Source: CAMDMI01 sp044379485
Lineage (GTDB): Bacteria > Bacteroidota > Bacteroidia > Cytophagales > Flexibacteraceae
Assembly (NCBI GenBank): GCA_044379485.1
Contig: JBIPOE010000129.1
Location: forward strand, 1-6,378
Direction: 5' to 3'
DNA: 6,378 bases
Shown here: positions 1 to 5,403 of the stretch, one piece after another
Layout: every line of letters starts with the position of its first letter
How positions within the stretch are numbered: position 1 is the stretch's first letter
Position numbers and translations under genes: made by a program
The notes under the pieces: model-generated
Databases searched by the model: none
What the model saw: the letters and a program-made list of their open reading frames with translations, nothing else
What the model was told of the DNA's origin: nothing

Positions 1-504
1 GAGATTGGCGTCTATTTTCTTAGAACCAATATGCAGGTAGAGCAGGAGGCCAATCTGTGGAAAACCTACAACATTATCAGGGATATAGAATAGACTTTCC
101 GCAGCCTGAAAACAGATCTGGATTTAAGACCCATTTATCACAAAAACGACGATTCAACCATGGTGCATCTCCATCTGGGCTTATTGGCTTATTGGGTGGT
201 AAACACCATCCGATATCAGCTCAGAACCAAGGGTATACATCACAATTGGACAGAGATTAAAAGAATAGCCAGCACCCAAAAACTGGTAACTACCCAGGCT
301 AAAGACCAACAAAATGAGATCTTAGAAATAACAAAATGCTCTGAGGCTAATCAAGACCTCAAACAACTATACGACTTACCCAAATACAAACTCTACCCTT
401 TCACCAAACGAAAATCCGTAGTACACGACTTGTCCCGATTTATCGGGAAACCGGAAATCAAAAAAATCGAAAAACAAAAAAATCAACTGGTTATGGATGA
501 TTAA
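1..504 (+). pseudogene. IS1634/IS4-type transposase, C-terminal part, broken by an internal amber stop
   Basis: Frame 1 is open from the window edge to TAG at 91-93, then continues in the same frame to TAA at 502-504 (167 codons plus stop). Both halves read as one DDE transposase of the IS1634/IS4 superfamily: 'GVYFLRTNM', 'YNIIRDIE', then after the stop 'TFRSLKTDLDLRPIYHK', 'HLHLGLLAYWVVNTIRYQL' and 'KRKSVVH'. The E at codon 30 and K at codon 37 fit the E-(6)-K part of the IS4-type YREK motif, so the stop falls directly after the predicted catalytic Glu. The N-terminal part, with the two catalytic Asp residues, lies outside the window. The last 25 or so residues (after 'SVVH') look unlike the usual family tail and include a palindrome-encoded stretch. 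An ATG at 160 could restart a 114-residue C-terminal fragment, but it would lack the catalytic core. The element is probably dead unless the amber codon is read through or is a sequencing error. I could not identify its right terminal repeat with confidence; it should lie shortly after 504. Confidence 0.85.
433..448. repeat. short palindrome tcccgat-tt-atcggga in the transposase tail
   Basis: Two 7-bp arms (433-439 and 442-448) are exact reverse complements around a 2-nt centre. The palindrome lies inside the reading frame and encodes the atypical 'LSRFIG' stretch that follows 'SVVH'. Palindromes of the tcccgat...atcggga type are, as I recall, common interspersed elements in Bacteroidota, so this may be a repeat inserted in frame. 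That origin is an inference; the symmetry itself is visible. Confidence 0.5.
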
Positions 505-570
505 CTGCAACTTGGTTTAATACGCCTTCTGCCAAAAGGAATTAAATTTTCAAAACGCTGGGCTGTGGAC

Positions 571-684
571 TTATATTAAGTCTATTAAAAAATTGAACAT
601 GCCATAATTCATTTCTCCCACGGAGAAACCGGAATGAGGCCAAAAAGAAAAAGTATGTTCAATTTTCATCTAGACTTTATTTAA
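571..684. repeat. long imperfect inverted repeat / hairpin element, MITE-like
   Basis: Arms 571-600 and 655-684 match as reverse complements at 24 of 30 positions: 589-600 with 655-666 is a perfect 12 bp (aaaattgaacat), 585-588 against 667-670 is a 4-nt mismatch block, and 571-584 against 671-684 matches at 12 of 14. The interior folds as well. Positions 601-603 pair with 638-640, 607-610 with 632-635, and 612-618 (tttctcc) with 622-628 (ggagaaa) around a 3-nt loop. The main asymmetry is an A-rich 14-nt stretch at 641-654 in the right arm. The whole 114 bp is therefore one near-palindrome. It may be a MITE-like or REP-like element, a structured RNA or a bidirectional terminator. I see no convincing target-site duplication. 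Confidence 0.65.
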
Positions 685-775
685 ATGAAATGGAATTGTT
701 TCATTTGAGCAGTCCAATTTTTGCACGGAAGTAAATTCTCTAAAGGCATACATTTCAATTCCTTTTTTATCCTTT

Positions 776-783
776 TACATTTG
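776..783 (+). promoter_or_regulatory. candidate Bacteroidota promoter -7 box for the hydrolase gene
   Basis: The sequence tacatttg matches the sigma-ABfr -7 consensus TAnnTTTG exactly. The only -33 candidate at the right distance is tttc (753-756, 19-nt spacing) rather than TTTG, so the match is half-supported. Transcription would start near 790 and leave a leader of about 50 nt before the ATG at 841. Confidence 0.35.
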
Positions 784-840
784 GCCTTTGGATTTATTTT
801 CGTTTTTGAAATAATCCATTTCTTAATTAACCAAAAAAGT

Positions 841-3045
841 ATGTCAAAATCTTCAGCAGCAGTTGTTTTATATGCCTTTGCCTTTTTCTTTTTCATCCAA
901 TTCAAAGCCAATTCCCAATCCAAATCTGAAGGAAGTTTGCATTGGAACAAATGGACGGATTCAAGTAAAATCACTCTTTTACAGGCCCGCCTTGGTTCAC
1001 GGTTTTCATTCAGCCTTAGCACGTTACATAAAGGTGTTTACCAGGGAAGCCTTGGAATGGACAACGACAATCTATCCCAATGGCTATGTGGAATGGAGGT
1101 TTCAGGAAAGAAAACCAGGTTTTCTACTTCGATGGGGCCGGCAGATTTTCAAAAAATAGGCAACGAGAGCTATGGAACAAGTTGTTTATCAACCGGTTTG
1201 AGGGGAGAATCTGATGGTGTAAAGCTGAGCTGGATGCAAAGTTCAAGCTGGGATTCTTTTTCTGGTTTGGAAGATACAGCAAAACTAAAACTGAATACAG
1301 CACCATTTTATGCCTGGAATATACTTGTTGAAAATCAGGGAAAAGAAACCAAAAAACTAAGCATGTATCTGGGCCAGAATTCAATTCCCATAGATCCGGA
1401 TAAGGGCGTAAATCTAAGTTGGTGGCGTTTAAACAAACCTTGTGAGCGCATTTATTTTCGTGATCCATCAGGCAAAGATGGTTTGATGGCTCTTTCATCT
1501 CCTGTCTCAAACAAGGGAATTTTGTTTGAAATGGCCGGGTTTTATGGTTTGCAATTTCAAATTGAACTGAAACCAGGAGAAAAGAAGGAATTGCCCTTGG
1601 TTTGGGCAGGTTTCCAAAACGCCCAGGTCTTGCTGGATGAAAAGCACAATGAGGACCTGTATTTTGCTTATAAACGATTCTTTAAAAATGTGGATGAGGT
1701 TTCAGATTATGGCCTTCGCAATCATGAAAAAACGATACAATTGGTAACTGAATTTGAGAATAAATTCAATACCATGCCGGGCAATGAAATGGAAAAATGG
1801 TTGGCCATCCTCACTTTCCGAACAGATATTGCCAACGGATTATTGGTTACGAATACAAAAGGCAAGCACTATTGGTTTGAAACTGAGGGCAGATTCCGGC
1901 ACATGAACACGATTGATGTTGCTTTTGAAACCCAGGTTTTGGCCAAATGGACTCCATGGCGACTTAAACTTATGCTGGAACAATGGGCAAGCTACATTTC
2001 TCTTTATGAAGAAATGGTGCCCAGTTCACGCAGCAGGACATTTATCAAAGAAAATTTAGAAGGTGTAAGTTCATCAGAAACAGGTGCTTTTGTATATCAC
2101 GATGTTGGAAACTTTCCATTTGTGATGAAGGCTGAAGGCTATGATTTTGGGCCTTATTTGCCGGTTGAAGAAAATAGTGACTTTGTTTTTTTGCTGTACT
2201 GGTATTATAAAATTACGAATGACAAGGCCTTCATTCAAAAATATGCAGGCCTTACCGCTATGCTTTTGCAAAGTTTACAAAACAGGGATTCCAATGGAAA
2301 CGGACTGGCCGATGTTGGGCATGGCTGGAGTACCTACGATGTGAGTGAAGCGGTAAAAAGAGCACCTGACAATACCTATTTAGGAGTTAAAATGCTGAAT
2401 GCCTATCTTTTGGGTTCAGAATTGCTGAAGGTTTCCATAATAACTCCGGTCCGTTCCATTGACCAGGAATTGAAAACCAAAGATCAGGATGGCACTACCA
2501 TGAATGGAACCCAAAAGGCTGAATGGGAAAAAGGTACCATTGGAAACGGATGGTTGAGGCAAAAGCAAAGCAATCAATTTGAGACTGAGGCGGAGAAAAT
2601 TTACAAAAGCCTTTTGGCTGCCCAAAAGAAACATGGATTTATTCCCGTTTCCCTCGACGAAAAATTTACCGGCTGGAACCAACAGATTTCTGTGCTTGGC
2701 GAAGGTTTGTTGTATAGCTTACTTACCAATTTTGAACATCCAATTCTTACAAAGTTAAAGCCAGTCCTCAAGGCAGAATGGAATCGTTCCTTGCCATTGT
2801 GTTTAAAACCTTATGGCCTAACCATCTCATCTTCAGAACCAGTAACCTGGTTTTCCAAAACCATGGTGATGGATTATGTGGCCTCAAAAGCCTTTAACTT
2901 TTCGGGTTCGCATGCCATTTATCCTTACCGCTGGAATCTCCAAAACGATCAGGCTTATCAGGATGGCGCCAATAGTCTCACAGAACCCTGGCCTGGAAAT
3001 TGGTACCCAAGAGGATTGAGTGCCTGGTTATATTTGCTTCGTTAA
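841..3045 (+). CDS. secreted GH52-like glycoside hydrolase (divergent)
   Basis: Predicted 734-residue exported protein. ATG 841 is chosen because it directly precedes a type I signal peptide: basic start, hydrophobic core 'AVVLYAFAFFFFI', likely cleavage after 'KANS' near residue 24. There is no lipobox Cys. The rest resembles GH52 beta-xylosidases (clan GH-O, beta-sandwich plus (alpha/alpha)6 barrel). 'WFETEGRFRHMNTID' (345-359) resembles the GH52 nucleophile segment, making E349 the candidate nucleophile. 'TPWRLKLML' (371-379) and 'GAFVYHDVG' (415-423) resemble conserved barrel segments. 'GWSTYDVSEAVKRAPDNTYL' (495-514) resembles the acid/base segment, making D500 the candidate proton donor. 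Both fall close to the catalytic positions I recall for Geobacillus XynB2 (E335 and D495), and the length is similar to its roughly 705 residues. Several residues around the nucleophile differ from classical members, so xylosidase specificity cannot be assumed. It likely acts on an oligosaccharide in the periplasm. The nearest other family would be GH116. No SusC/SusD genes are visible in the window. Confidence 0.72.
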   Translation: MSKSSAAVVLYAFAFFFFIQFKANSQSKSEGSLHWNKWTDSSKITLLQARLGSRFSFSLSTLHKGVYQGSLGMDNDNLSQWLCGMEVSGKKTRFSTSMGPADFQKIGNESYGTSCLSTGLRGESDGVKLSWMQSSSWDSFSGLEDTAKLKLNTAPFYAWNILVENQGKETKKLSMYLGQNSIPIDPDKGVNLSWWRLNKPCERIYFRDPSGKDGLMALSSPVSNKGILFEMAGFYGLQFQIELKPGEKKELPLVWAGFQNAQVLLDEKHNEDLYFAYKRFFKNVDEVSDYGLRNHEKTIQLVTEFENKFNTMPGNEMEKWLAILTFRTDIANGLLVTNTKGKHYWFETEGRFRHMNTIDVAFETQVLAKWTPWRLKLMLEQWASYISLYEEMVPSSRSRTFIKENLEGVSSSETGAFVYHDVGNFPFVMKAEGYDFGPYLPVEENSDFVFLLYWYYKITNDKAFIQKYAGLTAMLLQSLQNRDSNGNGLADVGHGWSTYDVSEAVKRAPDNTYLGVKMLNAYLLGSELLKVSIITPVRSIDQELKTKDQDGTTMNGTQKAEWEKGTIGNGWLRQKQSNQFETEAEKIYKSLLAAQKKHGFIPVSLDEKFTGWNQQISVLGEGLLYSLLTNFEHPILTKLKPVLKAEWNRSLPLCLKPYGLTISSSEPVTWFSKTMVMDYVASKAFNFSGSHAIYPYRWNLQNDQAYQDGANSLTEPWPGNWYPRGLSAWLYLLR
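3029..3036 (+). promoter_or_regulatory. candidate internal promoter for the SLOG-SLATT gene
   Basis: tatatttg at the extreme 3' end of the hydrolase gene matches TAnnTTTG exactly and is the same octamer as the box before the rpn gene (5330-5337). It would place a start near 3041-3045 and a leader of about 25-30 nt before GTG 3070. The nearest upstream TTG is 26 nt away, too far for a good -33 box, so this is tentative. It would let the membrane gene be expressed independently of the hydrolase. Confidence 0.3.
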
Positions 3046-3069
3046 TTACAAAATCAATACTATTAAATT

Positions 3070-4467
3070 GTGAAATCCATCATTTTTTCAGGCCATCTTC
3101 CGGATTTACCATCCCGGATGGAGCCAAGGTTTCCAATTGGAATGATTTCAGGATTGAAACTGCTAATTTCTGAATTTATTAAGAAAAATGCGGATGCCAA
3201 TTACTTTTTAAGTCTTGCTGCCGGTGCAGACATTCTATTTGCTGAGGAGGTTGTAAAACAAAATTGTTCATTAACGCTCGTATTTCCATGTAGTTCCGCT
3301 GATTTCATTAGAATTTCCATTACCCCTTTTGACCCGGAAGGCCAATATCTGCAAGCTTTTCACAAACTGATTTTGAAAGCAAATAAGGTAACAGAACTGG
3401 CATGGAATGGAACGGATTTGCCAGATTTTGAAGCCTGCAATTATGAAATCGTAAAGCAGGCATCCCATAATTCCAGCCAAATTTCGGCTTGTTTATTCCT
3501 GAACCCCACCTCCTCACACGTGAAAGGAGGTAGTCAGGATTTTTCTAAATTACTCAAAGAAAAAGGCATCGGATACGAAAATTTATATGCCCAGATATTA
3601 AAAACAGAACCTTCCAATCTGGATTTTCATGACCTGGTGCACCAGGTTCGGGAAATGGACCAGAACGACCATATAGCCATTCAAAGCCAAAAAACGTGGA
3701 AGAATAAGGTCCGGTTTTCTTTAATACTTTTTGCTTCAGTAGGTATTTTAAGTGCGCTGGACGGCGTTTCAGAATCATCCATGATGGGCCACGGAAAACT
3801 GATAAAAACAGTGGCTCTTGCTGCTGCGTTGTTGGCTGCAATCCTTGAGTTTTTTCTCAATCCACGAAAAGGAAAAAACCGTAGCCTGTGGATTTCTGCC
3901 AGGGCCAAATCTGAAAAGATCAAATCTCAATTCTGGTTGTATTTGTTAAATGATAACCAGGCTATTGACAACAAGCAATTTCAAAATTTTCAACCATTGG
4001 TTTTAACAAAATCGAGGTTATGCCTTTGTGTCTTTGAAGAAAAAAGGCAATTGTATCGTAAGTGGCGTATTGAAGATCAGTCCAGGTACTTTACAAGAAA
4101 ATGTGAAAGACTTTCCTCACAATTAAAATTATCAACCTGGTTGCAACGTGTTCTTTTACTGGCAGGAATTACCTTCGGCATCCTAAGACTTTGGGTTGGT
4201 TTTCAGCCAGATGCAAGCCTGAGCTGGTTGGATGAAATTAATTTTCTGGCATGTTTTGCCACTGTTGCCATCATTCTGTCGGCCTATCAGGAGAGCATCA
4301 ATACCGAAGATCAGATATTTCAATATAGCCAAATGATAGAAAGAATGTCAGAAATTGAACAACAACTGGAGCTGTGCCGGAATGAAACTGATTTTCGGAA
4401 TCTTGTTCAGAATTGCGAAGATGTTTTGTCGGCTCAGAATAATGAATGGAGTATCCGGCTTGGGTAG
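3070..4467 (+). CDS. SLOG sensor domain fused to two SLATT-type 2TM domains (putative nucleotide-gated membrane effector)
   Basis: 465 residues from GTG 3070. A stop (TAA 3064-3066) lies just upstream, and the next ATG (3118) would remove the conserved start, so GTG is preferred. Residues 1 to about 175 look like a SLOG-type Rossmannoid domain: 'FSGHLPDLPSRMEPRFP' (6-22), 'AAGADILFAEE' (50-60), 'LVFPCSSADFIRIS' (70-83) and 'ACLFLNP' (140-146). The LOG nucleosidase motif PGGxGTxxE is absent, favouring ligand sensing. The C-terminal half has two helix pairs: TM1 about 214-230 and TM2 about 245-263, followed by 'SLWISARAKSEKIKSQFWLY' (272-291), typical of SLATT/DUF4231 proteins. Then 'YRKWRIEDQSRYFTRK' (329-344), TM3 about 358-378 and TM4 about 389-405, followed by a helical or coiled-coil tail to about residue 435. 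In Burroughs and Aravind's nucleotide-centred conflict systems, SLOG proteins bind nucleotide signals and SLATT proteins are predicted membrane-perturbing effectors. No CD-NTase is in the window. It lies 24 bp after the hydrolase, possibly co-transcribed. Activity is inferred. Confidence 0.75.
   Translation: MKSIIFSGHLPDLPSRMEPRFPIGMISGLKLLISEFIKKNADANYFLSLAAGADILFAEEVVKQNCSLTLVFPCSSADFIRISITPFDPEGQYLQAFHKLILKANKVTELAWNGTDLPDFEACNYEIVKQASHNSSQISACLFLNPTSSHVKGGSQDFSKLLKEKGIGYENLYAQILKTEPSNLDFHDLVHQVREMDQNDHIAIQSQKTWKNKVRFSLILFASVGILSALDGVSESSMMGHGKLIKTVALAAALLAAILEFFLNPRKGKNRSLWISARAKSEKIKSQFWLYLLNDNQAIDNKQFQNFQPLVLTKSRLCLCVFEEKRQLYRKWRIEDQSRYFTRKCERLSSQLKLSTWLQRVLLLAGITFGILRLWVGFQPDASLSWLDEINFLACFATVAIILSAYQESINTEDQIFQYSQMIERMSEIEQQLELCRNETDFRNLVQNCEDVLSAQNNEWSIRLG
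3518..3541. repeat. 24-bp near-palindrome inside the SLOG-SLATT gene
   Basis: Arms acctcct (3518-3524) and aggaggt (3535-3541) are exact reverse complements, and the centre 3527-3532 is cacgtg. Ten of twelve pairs match around the dyad axis between 3529 and 3530. It is fully inside the coding region, in the codons for about residues 150-158 at the end of the SLOG domain. It could be a DNA dyad or an mRNA hairpin, or chance. Confidence 0.5.
3632..3647. repeat. 16-bp perfect palindrome inside the SLOG-SLATT gene
   Basis: acctggtgcaccaggt is identical to its own reverse complement over all 16 bases. It encodes about residues 188-193 in the linker between the SLOG domain and the first membrane pair, 91 nt after the other dyad. 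Both dyads begin with acct and end with aggt. No function is assigned. Confidence 0.55.
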
Positions 4468-4566
4468 TTTCAAATGCTGCAGGCCCCGCTTTCAAGTAGG
4501 GGAATTAAGCCAACCAATTAAAAGTCTCATATTGGTCCACTAATGAATAGAAGTGATTGTTAATTG

Positions 4567-4598
4567 TTTGCGAATCTGATCTCGCAAAACTATTTTTG
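4567..4598 (+). promoter_or_regulatory. Bacteroidota sigma-ABfr promoter for the Uma2 gene
   Basis: tttg (4567-4570) and tatttttg (4591-4598) match the -33 TTTG and -7 TAnnTTTG boxes exactly with 20-nt spacing. Transcription would start around 4603-4606, leaving a leader of only about 10-13 nt before the ATG at 4616. This is the clearest promoter in the window and separates the Uma2 gene from the upstream transcription unit. Confidence 0.7.
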
Positions 4599-4615
4599 TT
4601 TAAAATTGATGTTTT

Positions 4616-5191
4616 ATGAAAACCACCACTGCAGTTTCTGTTGAAGATTATTTCAAAGCTCTGGAAGCCTCCGAAATAAAACTGGAATACCACGAGGGTG
4701 AAATAGTAGCCAAAGCTGGCGCCCAACCGCCTCATGTGCATGTACAATCAAACTTTCTAATTGAATTAGGCCATTGTCTGAAAGCAAAGGGCTGCTCGAT
4801 TATGACCAGCGACTTACTTGTCAAAGCAGGTACCTGCAACAATTATTATTACCCGGATTTGGTCATTGTTTGCCAAAAGGAAAAATATACACCAAACTCC
4901 TTTGGCTTGTTGGCCCTTGAAAATCCCGAGATTATCATTGAAATTCTATCACCCAGTACCGAACTTTTTGACCGTACCCGTAAATTCGACTGTTATAAAA
5001 CCATATCCGGTTTCAGGGAATATGTGCTGGTCGATTCCACAAAAAAGCAAATAGAAATCATCACCAAACTTTCTGAGGCAGAGTGGCTAAGCCATACCTA
5101 TTTTGAAAAGGATAAATCCATTCGGGTGAATGACTGTGAGGTTTTGATTGCGGATATTTATGACAAAGTGGAGTTTGAGGAAAGTATTTAG
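4616..5191 (+). CDS. Uma2-family PD-(D/E)XK protein (DUF820)
   Basis: 191 residues, the normal length for Uma2 proteins (Pfam DUF820), which have a restriction-endonuclease-like fold and are widely annotated as putative endonucleases of unknown biological role. Visible family signatures are 'KLEYHEGEIVAKAGA' (22-36, N-terminal Glu and Gly-Glu), 'YYYPDLVIV' (77-85, P80-D81 as the PD motif), 'NPEIIIEILSPSTELFDR' (103-120, E109 as the acidic residue, then the hallmark SPST and DR), K123 and Y127, and 'EYVLVD' (135-140). The catalytic set therefore looks intact. ATG 4616 is preferred because 'VSVEDYFKALE' is a typical family start and a promoter sits just upstream. The 148-bp gap before it (4468-4615) and the strong promoter suggest its own transcript. 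The hairpin repeat 16 bp after the stop may terminate it. The target is unknown; a domesticated nuclease or a defence or mobility role are all possible. Confidence 0.9.
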   Translation: MKTTTAVSVEDYFKALEASEIKLEYHEGEIVAKAGAQPPHVHVQSNFLIELGHCLKAKGCSIMTSDLLVKAGTCNNYYYPDLVIVCQKEKYTPNSFGLLALENPEIIIEILSPSTELFDRTRKFDCYKTISGFREYVLVDSTKKQIEIITKLSEAEWLSHTYFEKDKSIRVNDCEVLIADIYDKVEFEESI

Positions 5192-5206
5192 AAATGAATC
5201 TGTTTT

Positions 5207-5230
5207 GCCGATTGCAAATCGGCTTTATCT
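5207..5230 (+). terminator. possible terminator of the Uma2 gene
   Basis: A 7-bp stem with a 3-nt loop (5207-5223) is followed by tttatct. The T tract is short and interrupted, so this is weak support for intrinsic termination 16 bp after the Uma2 stop. Confidence 0.3.
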
Positions 5231-5272
5231 AAAATCTGACATTCGCTTCGCTAAAATGTCAGATAGCAGAAA
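5207..5272. repeat. two-hairpin intergenic repeat, copy 1
   Basis: This 66-bp unit recurs at 6233-6298 with one difference (c5246 against t6272). It holds two stems: gccgatt-gca-aatcggc (5207-5223, 7 bp), and atctgacatt (5234-5243) with aatgtcagat (5255-5264), a perfect 10 bp around an 11-nt loop. The single difference between the copies is in that loop, so both stems are kept. It lies between the Uma2 stop and the rpn promoter. It is part of a larger duplication that includes the start of rpn, though similar double hairpins may also occur elsewhere in the genome. Confidence 0.85.
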
Positions 5273-5319
5273 TATCAGAGGGTTACTTTTTCAATTCCAT
5301 TAGATTTTCTGGCAAAAAG

Positions 5320-5403
5320 GAAAACAGCTTATATTTGCAAAATAATCCTGTCATGCGCTACCTCGATCCCAAAAATGATTTAACCTTCAAAAAGATATTT
5401 GGA
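5320..5403 (+). repeat. 84-bp direct repeat spanning rpn promoter and first codons, copy 1
   Basis: Identical at every base to 6295-6378 and limited only by the window end. It covers the -7 box, the short leader and the first 17 codons of rpn. In this copy it is separated from the two-hairpin repeat by a unique spacer that is missing from copy 2. Confidence 0.95.
5330..5337 (+). promoter_or_regulatory. promoter -7 box for rpn copy 1
   Basis: tatatttg matches TAnnTTTG exactly. The -33 position holds only a T-rich tttc (5306-5309, 20-nt spacing) rather than TTTG. A start near 5342-5345 leaves a leader of roughly 8-11 nt before ATG 5353, the same arrangement as the Uma2 promoter. This supports ATG 5353 over the upstream TTG at 5335, which would overlap the promoter. 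Confidence 0.55.

Larger units (their letters stand above)
505..840. other. non-coding gap between transposase relic and hydrolase gene
   Basis: These 336 bp contain no credible gene. Positions 505-570 directly follow the transposase stop and should contain or adjoin the right end of the insertion sequence, but no matching left end is available to define it. Positions 571-684 form a long imperfect palindrome, annotated separately. Positions 685-840 are AT-rich leader with a candidate promoter at 776-783. The hydrolase frame is open back to a TTG at 721, but this 40-codon extension precedes a clear signal peptide and probably stays open by chance. Confidence 0.7.

Noticed and set aside
160..504. 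Independent 114-residue gene from ATG 160
   Set aside because: It is the C-terminal half of the interrupted transposase; the conserved sequence continues upstream in the same frame across the amber codon.
565..690. Target-site duplication around the 571-684 palindrome
   Set aside because: The only candidates are ttat-type AT-rich matches (571-574 and 677-680) that lie within the arms and are too short to trust.
721..840. TTG 721 as start of the hydrolase, adding 40 residues with a hydrophobic stretch
   Set aside because: ATG 841 is followed at once by a complete signal peptide; the extension looks like AT-rich leader that is open by chance.
681..1022. 113-residue minus-strand frame overlapping the hydrolase start
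   Set aside because: No recognisable motif, biased Lys-rich composition, and fully opposite a convincing secreted-protein gene.
841..3045. Reading the hydrolase as a GH116/DUF608 glucosidase or a DUF4965 glutaminase
   Set aside because: The ordered segments ETEGRFRHMNT, GAFVYHDVG and STYDVSEAVKRAPDNTYL fit GH52 better than either alternative.
4484..4502. cccc...gggg inverted repeat after the SLOG-SLATT stop as terminator
   Set aside because: Only a 4-bp stem with an 11-nt loop and no T tract after it.
5335..5352. TTG 5335 as start of rpn copy 1
   Set aside because: It would overlap the -7 promoter box, and the family's conserved N-terminus begins at ATG 5353.
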